DNA from: Piliocolobus tephrosceles
Taxonomy: Eukaryota > Chordata > Mammalia > Primates > Cercopithecidae
Direction: 5' to 3'
Assembly (NCBI RefSeq): GCF_002776525.5
Contig: NC_045434.1
Location: forward strand, 194,132,968 to 194,196,967
Length of the DNA: 64,000 bases
Numbering within the stretch: the stretch's first letter is position 1; every line of letters begins with the position of its first letter. The notes beneath the pieces are model-generated. The model saw only the letters and a list, made by a program, of their open reading frames with translations, ran no database searches and was not told the DNA's origin. A program made the position numbers and the translations under genes. Below, one piece after another: positions 55,846-64,000 of the stretch.

Positions 55846-56152
55846 ATAAAGGACATTACTTGGCCGGGCGCGGTGGCTCAAGCCTGTAATCCCAGCACTT
55901 TGGGAGGCCGAGACGGGCGGATCACGAGGTCAGGAGATTGAGACCATCCTGGCTAACACGGTGAAACCCCGTCTCTACTAAAAAAAAAATACAAAAAACT
56001 AGCCGGGCGAGGTGGCGGGCGCCTGTAGTCCCAGCTACTTGGGAGGCTGAGGCAGGAGAATGGCGTGAACCCGGGAGGCGGAGCTTGCAGTGAGCTGAGA
56101 TCCGGCCACTGCACTCCAGCCGGGGCGACAGAGCGAGACTCCATCTCAAAAA

Positions 56153-56199
<47 letters not shown>

Positions 56200-56211
56200 A
56201 GGACATTACTT
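55846..56211 (+). repeat. AluY, monkey-type, (AAAT)n tail, perfect 16-bp target duplication
   Basis: 'ataaaggacattactt' at 55846-55861 and 56196-56211. Near-consensus body; about a dozen AAAT units make a likely polymorphic microsatellite. Confidence 0.97.
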
Positions 56212-56358
56212 TCAGAAAACATGCTTACAGAGCTCAGGAAGGGCAATTCATCATCATCACTGATCATGACAAAATCAACACACAAAAATGAAGCCGTATT
56301 TATTTCTGGCATCGTATGTATCACGTTTTGAGGAAACCTCAAAGACAAAACATACTTT

Positions 56359-57178
56359 TAAAAGATGGCTGGCTGGGCATGGTGGCTCACGCCTGTAATC
56401 CCAGCACTTTAGGAGGCCGAGGTGGGTGGATCACCTGAGGTCAGGAGTTCGGGACCAACCTGGCCAACATGGCGAAACCCCATCTCTACTGAAAGTACAA
56501 AAATTAGCCGGGCGTGGTGCCGGGTGTCTGTAATCCCAGCTACTCAGGAGGCTGAGGCAGGAGAGTCGCTTGAACCCAGGAGGCAGAGATTGCAGTGAGC
56601 TGAGATCACGCCCCTGCACTCCAGCCTGGACAACAAGAACAAGACTCCATCTTGTAAAAAAAAAAGATGGCCATGTCCGGGCGTGGTGGCTCACGCCAGT
56701 AATCCAGAACTTTGGGAGGCTGAGGCAGGTGGATCACCTGAGGTTGGAAGTTCAAGACCAGCCTGACCAACATGGAGAAACCCCATCTCTACTAAAAATA
56801 CAAAATTAGCCAGGCGTGGTGGCGCATGCCTGTAATCCCAGCTACTCAGGAGGCTGAGCCAGGAGAATGACTTGAACTTGGGAGGCAGAAGTGAGCCGAG
56901 ATCGCGCCACTGTACTCCAACCTGGGCAATAAGAAAAAAACTCGGTCTCAAAAAAAAAAAAAAAAAAAAAAAAAAGATGGCCGGGAGAGGTGGCTCACAC
57001 CTGTAATCCTAGTGCTTCTGGAGGTCAAGGCAAGAAGATCACTTGAGGCCAGGAGCTTGAGACCAGCCCAGACAACACAGCAAGATCCCATCTCCATAAA
57101 AACAATTTTTTAAAATTAGCTTGGTGTGGTAGCGCACATCTGTTGTCCCAGCTACTCAGGATGATAAGGCAGGAGGAT
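56359..57178 (+). repeat. Three Alus in tandem on one target site
   Basis: 'aaaagatggc' precedes each: 56361-56370, 56662-56671 and 56972-56981. Alus at 56371-56661, 56676-56971 and 56981-57178; the third is an older AluJ cut at its right arm. Confidence 0.92.
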
Positions 57179-57291
57179 TTCTTTTCTTTTCCTTTCTTTC
57201 TTCCTTTCCTTTCCTTCCTTTCTCTCTCTCCTCCCTCTTCCTTCTTCCCTCCCTCCTTTCCTTCCTTCCCCTCCCTCCTTTTTTTTTTTCC
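57178..57291 (+). repeat. Pure polypyrimidine tract, 114 nt
   Basis: No purine between 57178 and 57291; CTTT/CCTT/CTCC units. Confidence 0.96.
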
Positions 57292-57296
57292 ACTTT

Positions 57297-58178
57297 TTAA
57301 ACCTTTTTGTTAAAAACTAAGACACTAACAACACATTAGCCTAGGCTTCCACAGGGACAGGATCATGAATATCGCTGTCTTCCACTTCTACATCTTGACT
57401 TCTTGAAAGGTCTTCAGGGGTACTAACAGGCATGGAGTTGTCATCTCCTATAATAACAGTGCCTTCTTGTAGAATATCTACTGAAGGACCTGCCAGATGC
57501 TGTTTTACAGTTAACTTTTTAAAAAAATAAGGCTGGGTGAGGTGGCTCACACCTGTAATGACAGCACTTTGGGAGTCCAAGGTGAGCAAACTGCTTGAGC
57601 CCAAGAGTTCAAGATCAGTCTGGGCAACATGGCAAAACCTTGTCTCTACAGGGAAGAAAAAAAAAAAAAAAGTTAGCCAGTATGGTGGCATGTGCCTGTA
57701 GTGCCAGCTACTTGGGAGGCTGAGGTGGGAGGATCACCTGAGCCTGGGAGGTCAAGGCTGCAGTGAGCCCTGATTGTGCCACTGCACTCCAGCCTGGGCA
57801 ACAGAGTGACCCCGTCTCAAAAATAAAAATAAAATAAAATAAAAATATGTGTGTGTGTGTGTGTGTGTGTGTAGAAGGAATACACACTAACAATTAAAAA
57901 GTATAGTAAATACATAAACCAGTAATACAGTCATTTATTATCATTATCAAGTATTATATGCTATACATAATTGTATGTGCTATAGTTTTATATGACTGCC
58001 AGCACAGGTTTGTTTACTATCAGCATTACCACAAACGTGAGTAATGCATTGTGCTATGACATCAGGATGGCTACATCACCAGGCAATAGGAATTTTTCAG
58101 CTCCATTTTAATCTTACAAGACCACCATCATATGTGCAGTCCAGCACTGAGGGAAGTGTTACTATGCAGTGCATTCAT
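57297..58178 (-). mobile_element. TIR-type DNA transposon relic with ORF remnant
   Basis: 57297-57530 and 57874-58178, split by an Alu. A minus-strand frame at 57341-57520 still reads KLTVKQHLAGPSVDILQEG and on through an acidic SxDVEVEDSDIHDP stretch. The right end 'atgcagtgcattca' is a degenerate terminus. I recognise the sequence as a repeated human/primate element but cannot give its name with certainty; TcMar-Tigger type is likely. Confidence 0.6.
57533..57873 (+). repeat. Alu with (AAAAT)n then (TG)n tail
   Basis: Body 57533-57815, tail to 57845, then a (TG)n run at 57846-57873. Confidence 0.94.
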
Positions 58179-58395
58179 TTAATAGAATGAGCCTACTACA
58201 GTGGTGTGCATTTACCAAGAAATTAGTGTTGCCATAGTGGAAGGATGAACCCTTCTCCCAAGTGTATAAAGATGTTGTCCCAGAAGTCTTATATCCTACC
58301 TAATTTTATTTAAGAAAGTAAAGTACGTAAAAGATTGTTAGTAAAATTCCCAATCATATTAGTATCACCAATAGGTTAAAAGAGATTGTGCCACG
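58179..58395. other. Unique stretch
   Basis: No recognised feature. Confidence 0.5.
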
Positions 58396-58712
58396 TTTTT
58401 TTTTTTTTGTTTTTTTTTGTTGTTTTTTGAGATGGAGTCTTGCTCTGTCCCCCGGGGCTGGAGTACAGTGGCTGGATCTCAGCTCACTGCAAGCTCCGCC
58501 TCCCGGGTTTACGCCATTCTCCTGCCTCAGCCTCCCAAGTAGCTGGGACTACAGGCGCCCGCCACCTCGCCCGGCTAGTTTTTTTGTATTTTTTAGTAGA
58601 GACGGGGTTTCACTGTGTTAGCCAGGATGGTCTCGATCTCCTGACCTCGTGATCCGTCCGTCGCAGCCTCCCAAAGTGCTGGGATTACAGGCTTGAGCCA
58701 CCGCGCCCAGCC
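58396..58712 (-). repeat. AluY, monkey-type
   Basis: 'cacctcgcccggctag' and 'gtggctggatctcagc' in reverse orientation. Confidence 0.95.
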
Positions 58713-59180
58713 AACATTTTGTTTTTTAATTGACAAAAATTGTATATAGTTATGGTGTATAAAATGACATTTTGAAATACAGTAGTCCCCTCTTATCCTC
58801 GGGGGATACATTCCAAGACCCCCAGTGGATAATTGAAACAATGGACAGTACTGAATCCAATTGCACTCAATCAAAGCATGTTTTTGTTCATGTCTCTCAC
58901 CCACAAATTTAGTGTCTTTTCCTTCTTCACTAGGAACTCATCGTGCACTGTGATTGTAACTTCTGCAATGTGGAGTACAACAGCAAAACTAGCACAATTT
59001 TCTTTTTTTGTCTTCACAATTTCACAGATAGAAAATTCATTCTTTCAAATGTAACATGCAGGGTTCATAAAAAACAAAAAAAATTCATTTTTACGATAGA
59101 TTTTAGCAATCTTGACCTAAGATTTTTTTTTTCCTTAGTAAGTCTAGAACTTTCATCTTTTTGTTTAAAGGATGCACTTA

Positions 59181-59493
59181 ATAGTTTCTTGGGCCGGGCG
59201 CAGTGGCTCAAGCCTGTAATCCCAGCACTTTGGGAGGCCGAGATGGGCGGATCACGAGGTCAGGAGATCGAGACCATCCTGGCTAACACGGTGAAACCCT
59301 GTCTCTACTAAAAAATACAAAAAACTAGCCGGGCGAGGTGGCGGGCGCCTGTAGTCCCAGCTACTCGGGAGGCTGAGGCAGGAGAATGGCGTAAACCCGG
59401 GAGGCGGAGCTTGCAGTGAGCTAAGATCCGGCCACCGCACTCCAGCCCCGGGGGACAGAGCTAGACTCCATCTCAAAAAAAAAATAGTTTCTT
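59181..59493 (+). repeat. AluY, monkey-type, in Tigger
   Basis: 'atagtttctt' at 59181-59190 and 59484-59493. Body 59192-59483. Confidence 0.96.
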
Positions 59494-59800
59494 GGCTGGG
59501 AGTGTTGGCTCACACCTGTAATCCCAGCACTTTGGGAGGCCGAGGCGGGCAGATCGCTTGAGCCCAGGAGTTGGAGACCAGCCTGGGTAACACAGCAAAA
59601 CCTCATCTCTACAAAAACCACAAAAATTAGCCAGGCATGGTGATGCACATCTGCAATCCCAGCTACTCTGGAGGCTGAGGTGCAAGGATTCTTTGAGCTC
59701 AGGAGAGGTGGAGGTTGCAGTGAGGAACGATGGGGCCACTGAACTCCAGTCTGGGCAACAGAGCAAGAATCTGTCTCAAAAAAAAAAAAAAGAATTTATC
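59494..59800 (+). repeat. Older Alu directly after the AluY
   Basis: Forward Alu; the AluY was inserted at its 5' boundary. Its own right flank 'gaatttatccttgg' is a diverged match to the left site. Confidence 0.93.
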
Positions 59801-60149
59801 CTTGGTATATCCAAATTGCCAGCATCACTATTCTTGCACTTTGAGGCCATTATTAAGTAAAAATAAGGGTTACTTCAACACGAGCACTGCAATAGCCTGA
59901 GTCAATCTGATAACCAAGTCTGCTACTAAAGGGCATGTAGCATACTCAGTGTGGAGACACTGAGCAAAGAGATGATTCACGACATATGCAGGACGGCAAG
60001 GGAGATTTCATCACACTACTCAGGATGGCACGCTATTTAAAACTAATGAATCACTTGTTGCTGGAATTTTTCATATCTTCAGCCCATGGCTCATCTTGGG
60101 TAAGTAAAACCACAGAAAGCAAAACTGTTGATAAGGGGGAGCGCTACTG

Positions 60150-60290
60150 TAGTGAAGACTGTGGAATGGCTAAATCAAACTAATTAACATGTCCATTACC
60201 TAAAATAATTAAGTTTTTTTGTGGTGAGAACACTTAAAATCTATTCTCATCAATTTTCAAGTATAGAATATATTTTTACTGGCTGGGCGA
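60150..60290. other. Short unique stretch
   Basis: No recognised feature. Confidence 0.5.
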
Positions 60291-60562
60291 GGTCTCACGC
60301 CTATAATCCCAGCACTTTGGGAGGCCGAGGTGGGCGGATCACCTGAGGTTGGGAGTTCGAGATCAGTCTGACCAACATGGAGAAACCCCATCTCTACTAA
60401 AAATACAAAAAATTAGCCAGGCATGGTGGTGCATGCCTGTAATTTCAGGTACTCGGGAGGCTGAGGCAGGAGAATCGCTTGAACCTGGGAGGCGGAGGTT
60501 GTGGTGAGCCGAGATCGTGCCATTGCACTCCAGCCTGGCCAAGAAGAGCGAAACTCTGTCTC

Positions 60563-60604
<42 letters not shown>

Positions 60605-60605
60605 G
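60291..60605 (+). repeat. Alu with A28 and (TA)n tail
   Basis: Body 60291-60562, A run to 60590, (TA)n to 60605. Confidence 0.95.
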
Positions 60606-60750
60606 ACTAAGGTCACTATGTTGTACAACAGATTTCTTGTGCTTATTCCTTCTAACAGAAATTTTACACACTCTGACCACCAACCCCCCAATCTCCACCC
60701 CAACACAGCTCCTCGTAACCACCATTTTATTCTCTGCTTCTATGAGTTTT
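60606..60750. other. Short unique stretch
   Basis: No recognised feature. Confidence 0.5.
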
Positions 60751-62434
60751 ACTTTATTATTTTTATTTATTTATTTTTTTGAGAGAGTCTCCCTCTGTAG
60801 CCCAGGCTGGAGTGCAGTGGTGCGATCTCAGCTCACTGCAACCTCTGCCTCCTGGGTTCACACCATTCTCCTGCCTCAGCCTCCAGAGTAGCTGGGACTA
60901 CAGGCGCCTGCCACCACGCCCAGCTAATTTTTTGTATTTTTAGTAGAGACGGGGTTTCACCATGTTAGCCATGATGGTCTCAATTTCCTGACCTCCACGA
61001 TCTGCCCGCCTCAGCCTCCCAAAGTGCTGGGATTACAGGCATAAGCCACCGTGCCAGGCCTATTACTATTATTTTTTGAGATGGAGTCTCGCTCTGTTGC
61101 CCAGGCTGGAGTGCAGTGGTGCTATCTCGGCTCGCAACCTCCGCCTCCTGGGTTCAAGTGATTCTCCTGTCTCAGTATCCCAAGTAGCTGGGGTTACAGG
61201 TGTGTGCCACCACGCCTGGCAAATTTTTGTATTTTTAGTAGAGACGGGTTTCAACACGTTGATCAGGCTGGTCTTGAACTCCTGACTTCATGATCTGCCC
61301 GCCTCAGCCTCCGAAAGCGCTGGCATTACAAGTGTGAGCCATTGTGCCCGGCCTATTTTATTATTTTTATTTATTCATTTATTTTTTCTTATTGAGATGG
61401 AGTCTCGCTTTGTCACCCAGGTTGGACTACAGTGGCACAATCTCAGCTCACTGCAACCTCCACCTCCTAGGTTCAAAAGATTCTCTCACCTCAGCTTCCC
61501 GAGTAGCCGGACTACATGCATGTACCACTCACGCCCAGATAGTTTTTTTTTTTTTTGGAAATGAAGTTTCGCTCTTGTTGCCCAGGCTGAAGTGCAATGG
61601 CATGATCTAGGCTCACTGCAACTTCCGCCTCCTGGGTTCAAGCAATTCTCCTGCCTCAGCCTCCTGAGTAGCTGGGATTACAGGTGCCTGCCACCACGCC
61701 CAGGTAATTTTTGTATTTTTAGTAGAGATGGCGTTTCACCACGTTGGCCAGGCTGGTCTTGAACTCCTGACCTCATGATCCACCCGCCTCAGCCTCCCAA
61801 AGTGCTGGAATTACAGGCGTGAACCACCGCACCTGTCCTATTTTTTTTTTTTTTTAAAAACAGAATCTCACTCTGCCGCCCAGGCTGGAATGCAGTGGCA
61901 TAATCACGGCTCACTACAGCCTCAACCTCCCCGGGCTCAGGTGAGATCTTTCCACTTCAGCCTCCCAAGTAGCTGGGACTACAGGTGCACACCACCACAC
62001 TGAGCTAATTTTCATATTTTTTGTAGAGATGGGATTTCACCATGTTGCCCAGGCTGGTCTCAAACTCCTGGGCTCAAGCAATCTGCCTGCCTCCGCCTAG
62101 CAAAATGCTGTGTTACAGGCTTGAATCACCTGTGCCCAGCCTGGAATTTTTTTCTTTTTTTTTGAGATGGAGTTTCTCTCTCTGTTGCCCAGGCTGGAGT
62201 GCAGTGGTACAATCTCAGCTCACTGCAACCTCTGCCTCCCAGGTTCAAGCGATTCTCCTATCTCAGCCTCCTGAGTAGCTGGGACTACAGGCACGTGCCA
62301 CCATACCCAGCTAATTTTGTATTTTTAGTAGAGACCATGTTGGCCAGGATTGTCTCCATCTCTTGACCTCGTGATCTGCCTGCCTCAGCCTCCCAAAGTG
62401 CTGAGATTACAGGCGTGAGCCACCGTGCCCGGCC
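60751..62434 (-). repeat. Run of six reverse Alus head to tail
   Basis: 60751-61061, 61062-61352, 61353-61540 (truncated), 61541-61836, 61838-62141 (AluJ-like) and 62142-62434, with no unique DNA between them. Confidence 0.93.
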
Positions 62435-62766
62435 TGAGGGCTCTGCTTTTTAACCTTGCTTAATAAACAATCAACTCACCTAAGCTTTCCCAAAAAACAA
62501 CCATTTCTCTATGAGTCCTATTCTCAGGTAAACAAGAAATTATACACATCATCAACACTAGTGTGAGAAAGATACTTCACTATTTTTTTAAATATTGTTG
62601 GTCCTATATAAAGTGAAGATTTTAAATATCTAATGACCTAGGTGGATACCAGTATCACAAGACTAATAAAAATACTTTGTAATTTGGTGTCTTACAAGGT
62701 TCAAAATGCCCTCACAAAGCAATTGCTACTGAAAATAATTGGATAACATTATTTAAAAAAACACAA
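62435..62766. other. Unique stretch holding the 62.48 kb exon
   Basis: Apart from the exon, AT-rich intron-like DNA. Confidence 0.5.
62480..62522 (-). CDS. Candidate internal coding exon (most upstream of three)
   Basis: Read on the minus strand, a 43-nt segment lies between an acceptor 'TTTCTTGTTTACCTGAG' and a strong donor 'GTGAGTTG' (GT at 62479-62478). In phase 0 it reads NRTHREMVVFWESL plus one base (G), so it ends in phase 1. That G joins the AA that opens the 40.4 kb exon to make a Glu codon, keeping the frame open. A second AG five bases inside (exon start 62517) gives the same frame. The segment sits in unique DNA, not in a repeat. I do not recognise the protein and see no named domain. 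AT-rich sequence can produce splice-like motifs by chance; the cross-exon phase match is the main support. Confidence 0.55.
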
Positions 62767-62788
62767 GGCCGGGCATGGTGGCTCACAC
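62767..62788 (+). repeat. 22-bp Alu head stub fused to L1
   Basis: 'ggccgggcatggtggctcac' is followed at once by L1 ORF2 sequence; no Alu body. Confidence 0.88.
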
Positions 62789-63044
62789 CACCACATATAT
62801 ATACCCAACATAGGAGCACCCAGATTCATAAAGCAAGTTCTTAGAGACCTTCAAAGAGACCTAGACTCCCACAAAATAATAGTGAGCGTCTTTAACACCC
62901 CACTGACAATATTAGATCATCAAGACAGAAAATTAACAAAGATATTCAGGATTCAAACTTAGCACTGGGTCAAAGGGACCTGATAAGACACCTACAGAAC
63001 CCTCCATCCAAAAACAGAACCTTCCATCCAAAAACAACAGAATT

Positions 63045-63338
63045 GGTCAGGCATGATGGCTCACGTCTGTAATCCCAGCACTTTGGGAGGCCGAGGCAGG
63101 TGGATCACCTGAAGTCAGGAGTTCAAGACCAACCTGACCAACATGGTGAAACCCTGTCTCTACTAAAAGTCCAAAAATTTGTCAAGATTGGTGGCACATG
63201 CCTGTAGTCCCAGCTACTCGGGAGGCTGAGGCAGGTGGAATCTGGCAGGTGGAGGTTGCAGTGAGCTGAGATCGCACCACTGCACTCCAGCCTGGGTGAC
63301 ACAGCAAGACTCCGTCTCAAAAAAACAAACAAACAAAA
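63045..63338 (+). repeat. Alu in L1
   Basis: Forward; 'acagaat' on both sides; (AAAC)n tail. Confidence 0.93.
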
Positions 63339-63430
63339 AACAGAATATACATTCTTCTCACAACTGAACTGAAAGAGACTGAGACACTGAAAACTCATTC
63401 AGAAGATCAACAAATCCAGGAGGGATTTGG

Positions 63431-63752
63431 GTTTTTTGTGTTTTATTTTATTTATTTATTTATTATTATTTTTTGAGATATGGTCTCACTCTGTTGTCCA
63501 GGCTGGAGCACAGTGGTGCAATCTTGGCTCATTGCAACCTCCACCTCCCAGGTTGAAGCGATTCTCATGCCTCAGGCTCCCAAGTAGCTAGGATTACAGG
63601 TATGGACCACCATGCCGGGCTAGTTGTATTCTTCGTAGAGATGGGGTTTCGCTGTGTTGGTGAGGCTGGTCTGAAACTCCTTGCTTCAAGTGATCCACCC
63701 ACCTTGGCCTCCCAAAGTGCTGGGATTACAGGCATGAGCCCTTGAGCCTGGT
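63431..63752 (-). repeat. Alu in L1
   Basis: Reverse; (TTTA)/(ATT) tail. Confidence 0.93.
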
Positions 63753-64000
63753 GGAGTTGGTTCTTTGAAAAAAGTAATACAGTAGACTGCTAGCTAGACT
63801 AATAAAGATGAAAAGAGAGAAGATTCAAATAATCACAATCAGAAATGACAAGGGGCTATTATCGCTGACCCCACAGAAATACAAATACCCATCCGATAAT
63901 ATTATGAACACCTCTATGTACATAAACTAGAAAATCTAGAAAAAACTGATAATTTCTAGACACATACACCCTCCCAAGAATGAACCAGGAAGAAACTGAA

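Larger units (their letters stand above)
58780..60149. mobile_element. Complete Tigger-type element with TIRs, TA duplication and two Alus inside
   Basis: Left end 'cagtagtcccctcttatcc', right end 'gataagggggagcgctactg', with TA at 58778-58779 and 60150-60151. About 760 bp of element once the Alus are removed. No transposase frame. The right-hand 'ccacagaaagcaaaactgtt' matches the inverse of the left end of the 29489 element. Confidence 0.86.
62789..64000 (+). repeat. L1 ORF2 fragment, continues past window end
   Basis: 'aggagcacccagattcataa', 'agcaagttcttagagacctt', 'aggagggatttgg', 'gactgctagctagactaata' and 'aatgaaccaggaagaaactg' follow ORF2 order (primate L1P/L1MA). A 20-bp tandem repeat sits at 62995-63034. 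Interrupted by two Alus; reading frame broken. Confidence 0.9.

Noticed and set aside
1..64000. CRISPR arrays, operons, ribosome binding sites, bacterial mobile elements
   Set aside because: The window is primate nuclear DNA; the regularly spaced repeats are Alus, not CRISPR.
1..64000. tRNA, rRNA or snRNA genes
   Set aside because: MIR heads and Alus have RNA ancestry, but no intact tRNA fold, 7SL, U-RNA or rRNA sequence was recognised.

Overview
This window looks like an Alu-rich, mostly intronic piece of an Old World monkey (Cercopithecidae, macaque/baboon-like) nuclear genome. Several young AluY copies (for example 18567, 24068, 43582, 55862, 59192) carry the motifs 'ggctcaagcctg', 'gcgaggtggcggg' and 'gatccggcca', which I associate with cercopithecid AluY lineages; this assignment is from memory. 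Roughly ninety Alu-derived pieces account for most of the DNA. No bacterial or organellar feature is present.

Gene content. Nearly every long open frame is an Alu read in some frame. Against this background I find three short minus-strand segments that look like real coding exons: 62480-62522, 40408-40461 and 6474-6530. Each has a GTGAGT donor and an AG acceptor. Their phases fit (0/1, 1/1, 1/1), so one reading frame runs through all three. A fourth segment, 4549-4628, has a strong acceptor, continues that frame for 26 codons to a stop, and is followed by AATAAA; it may be a terminal exon. I do not recognise the protein. If this is right, most of the window is introns of one minus-strand gene with introns of about 22 kb and 34 kb.

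Layout. 1-2400: L1MA-type 3' end broken up by Alus. 2400-7070: Alus, the candidate terminal exon, a 400-N gap inside an AluY, and the 6.5 kb exon. 7068-7734: solo MST LTR holding an Alu. 7.7-24 kb: Alus with MIR, MER5A and L2 relics, and a 100-N gap inside an Alu at 11.8 kb. 24.5-30 kb: MER2, a THE1 LTR inside an Alu, a large TG/TA/CA microsatellite and a Tigger-type element. 30-36.5 kb: L1 relic, a 122-nt pure polypyrimidine tract, a gap with a falsely repeated 47-mer, MER1 and a decayed hAT-type transposase. 36.5-42.2 kb: a large inverted duplication, with the 40.4 kb exon in its loop. 42.5-44.6 kb: L1M with a nested younger L1. 45-52.5 kb: long L2 relics cut by Alus and a probable ERV LTR. 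54-60 kb: a tandem duplication, a poly(A) gap, a triple Alu tandem and two TIR DNA transposons. 60.7-62.4 kb: a run of minus-strand Alus. 62.4 kb to the end: the most upstream exon and an L1 ORF2 fragment fused to a 22-bp Alu head.

The structurally most unusual points are the inverted duplication, two 70-80 bp copies of nearby unique DNA spliced into Alus, repeated reuse of the same Alu target sites, and several assembly artefacts at the N gaps. Alu ends are generally good to a few bases. Subfamily names for old repeats are from memory of consensus sequences and need RepeatMasker to confirm.
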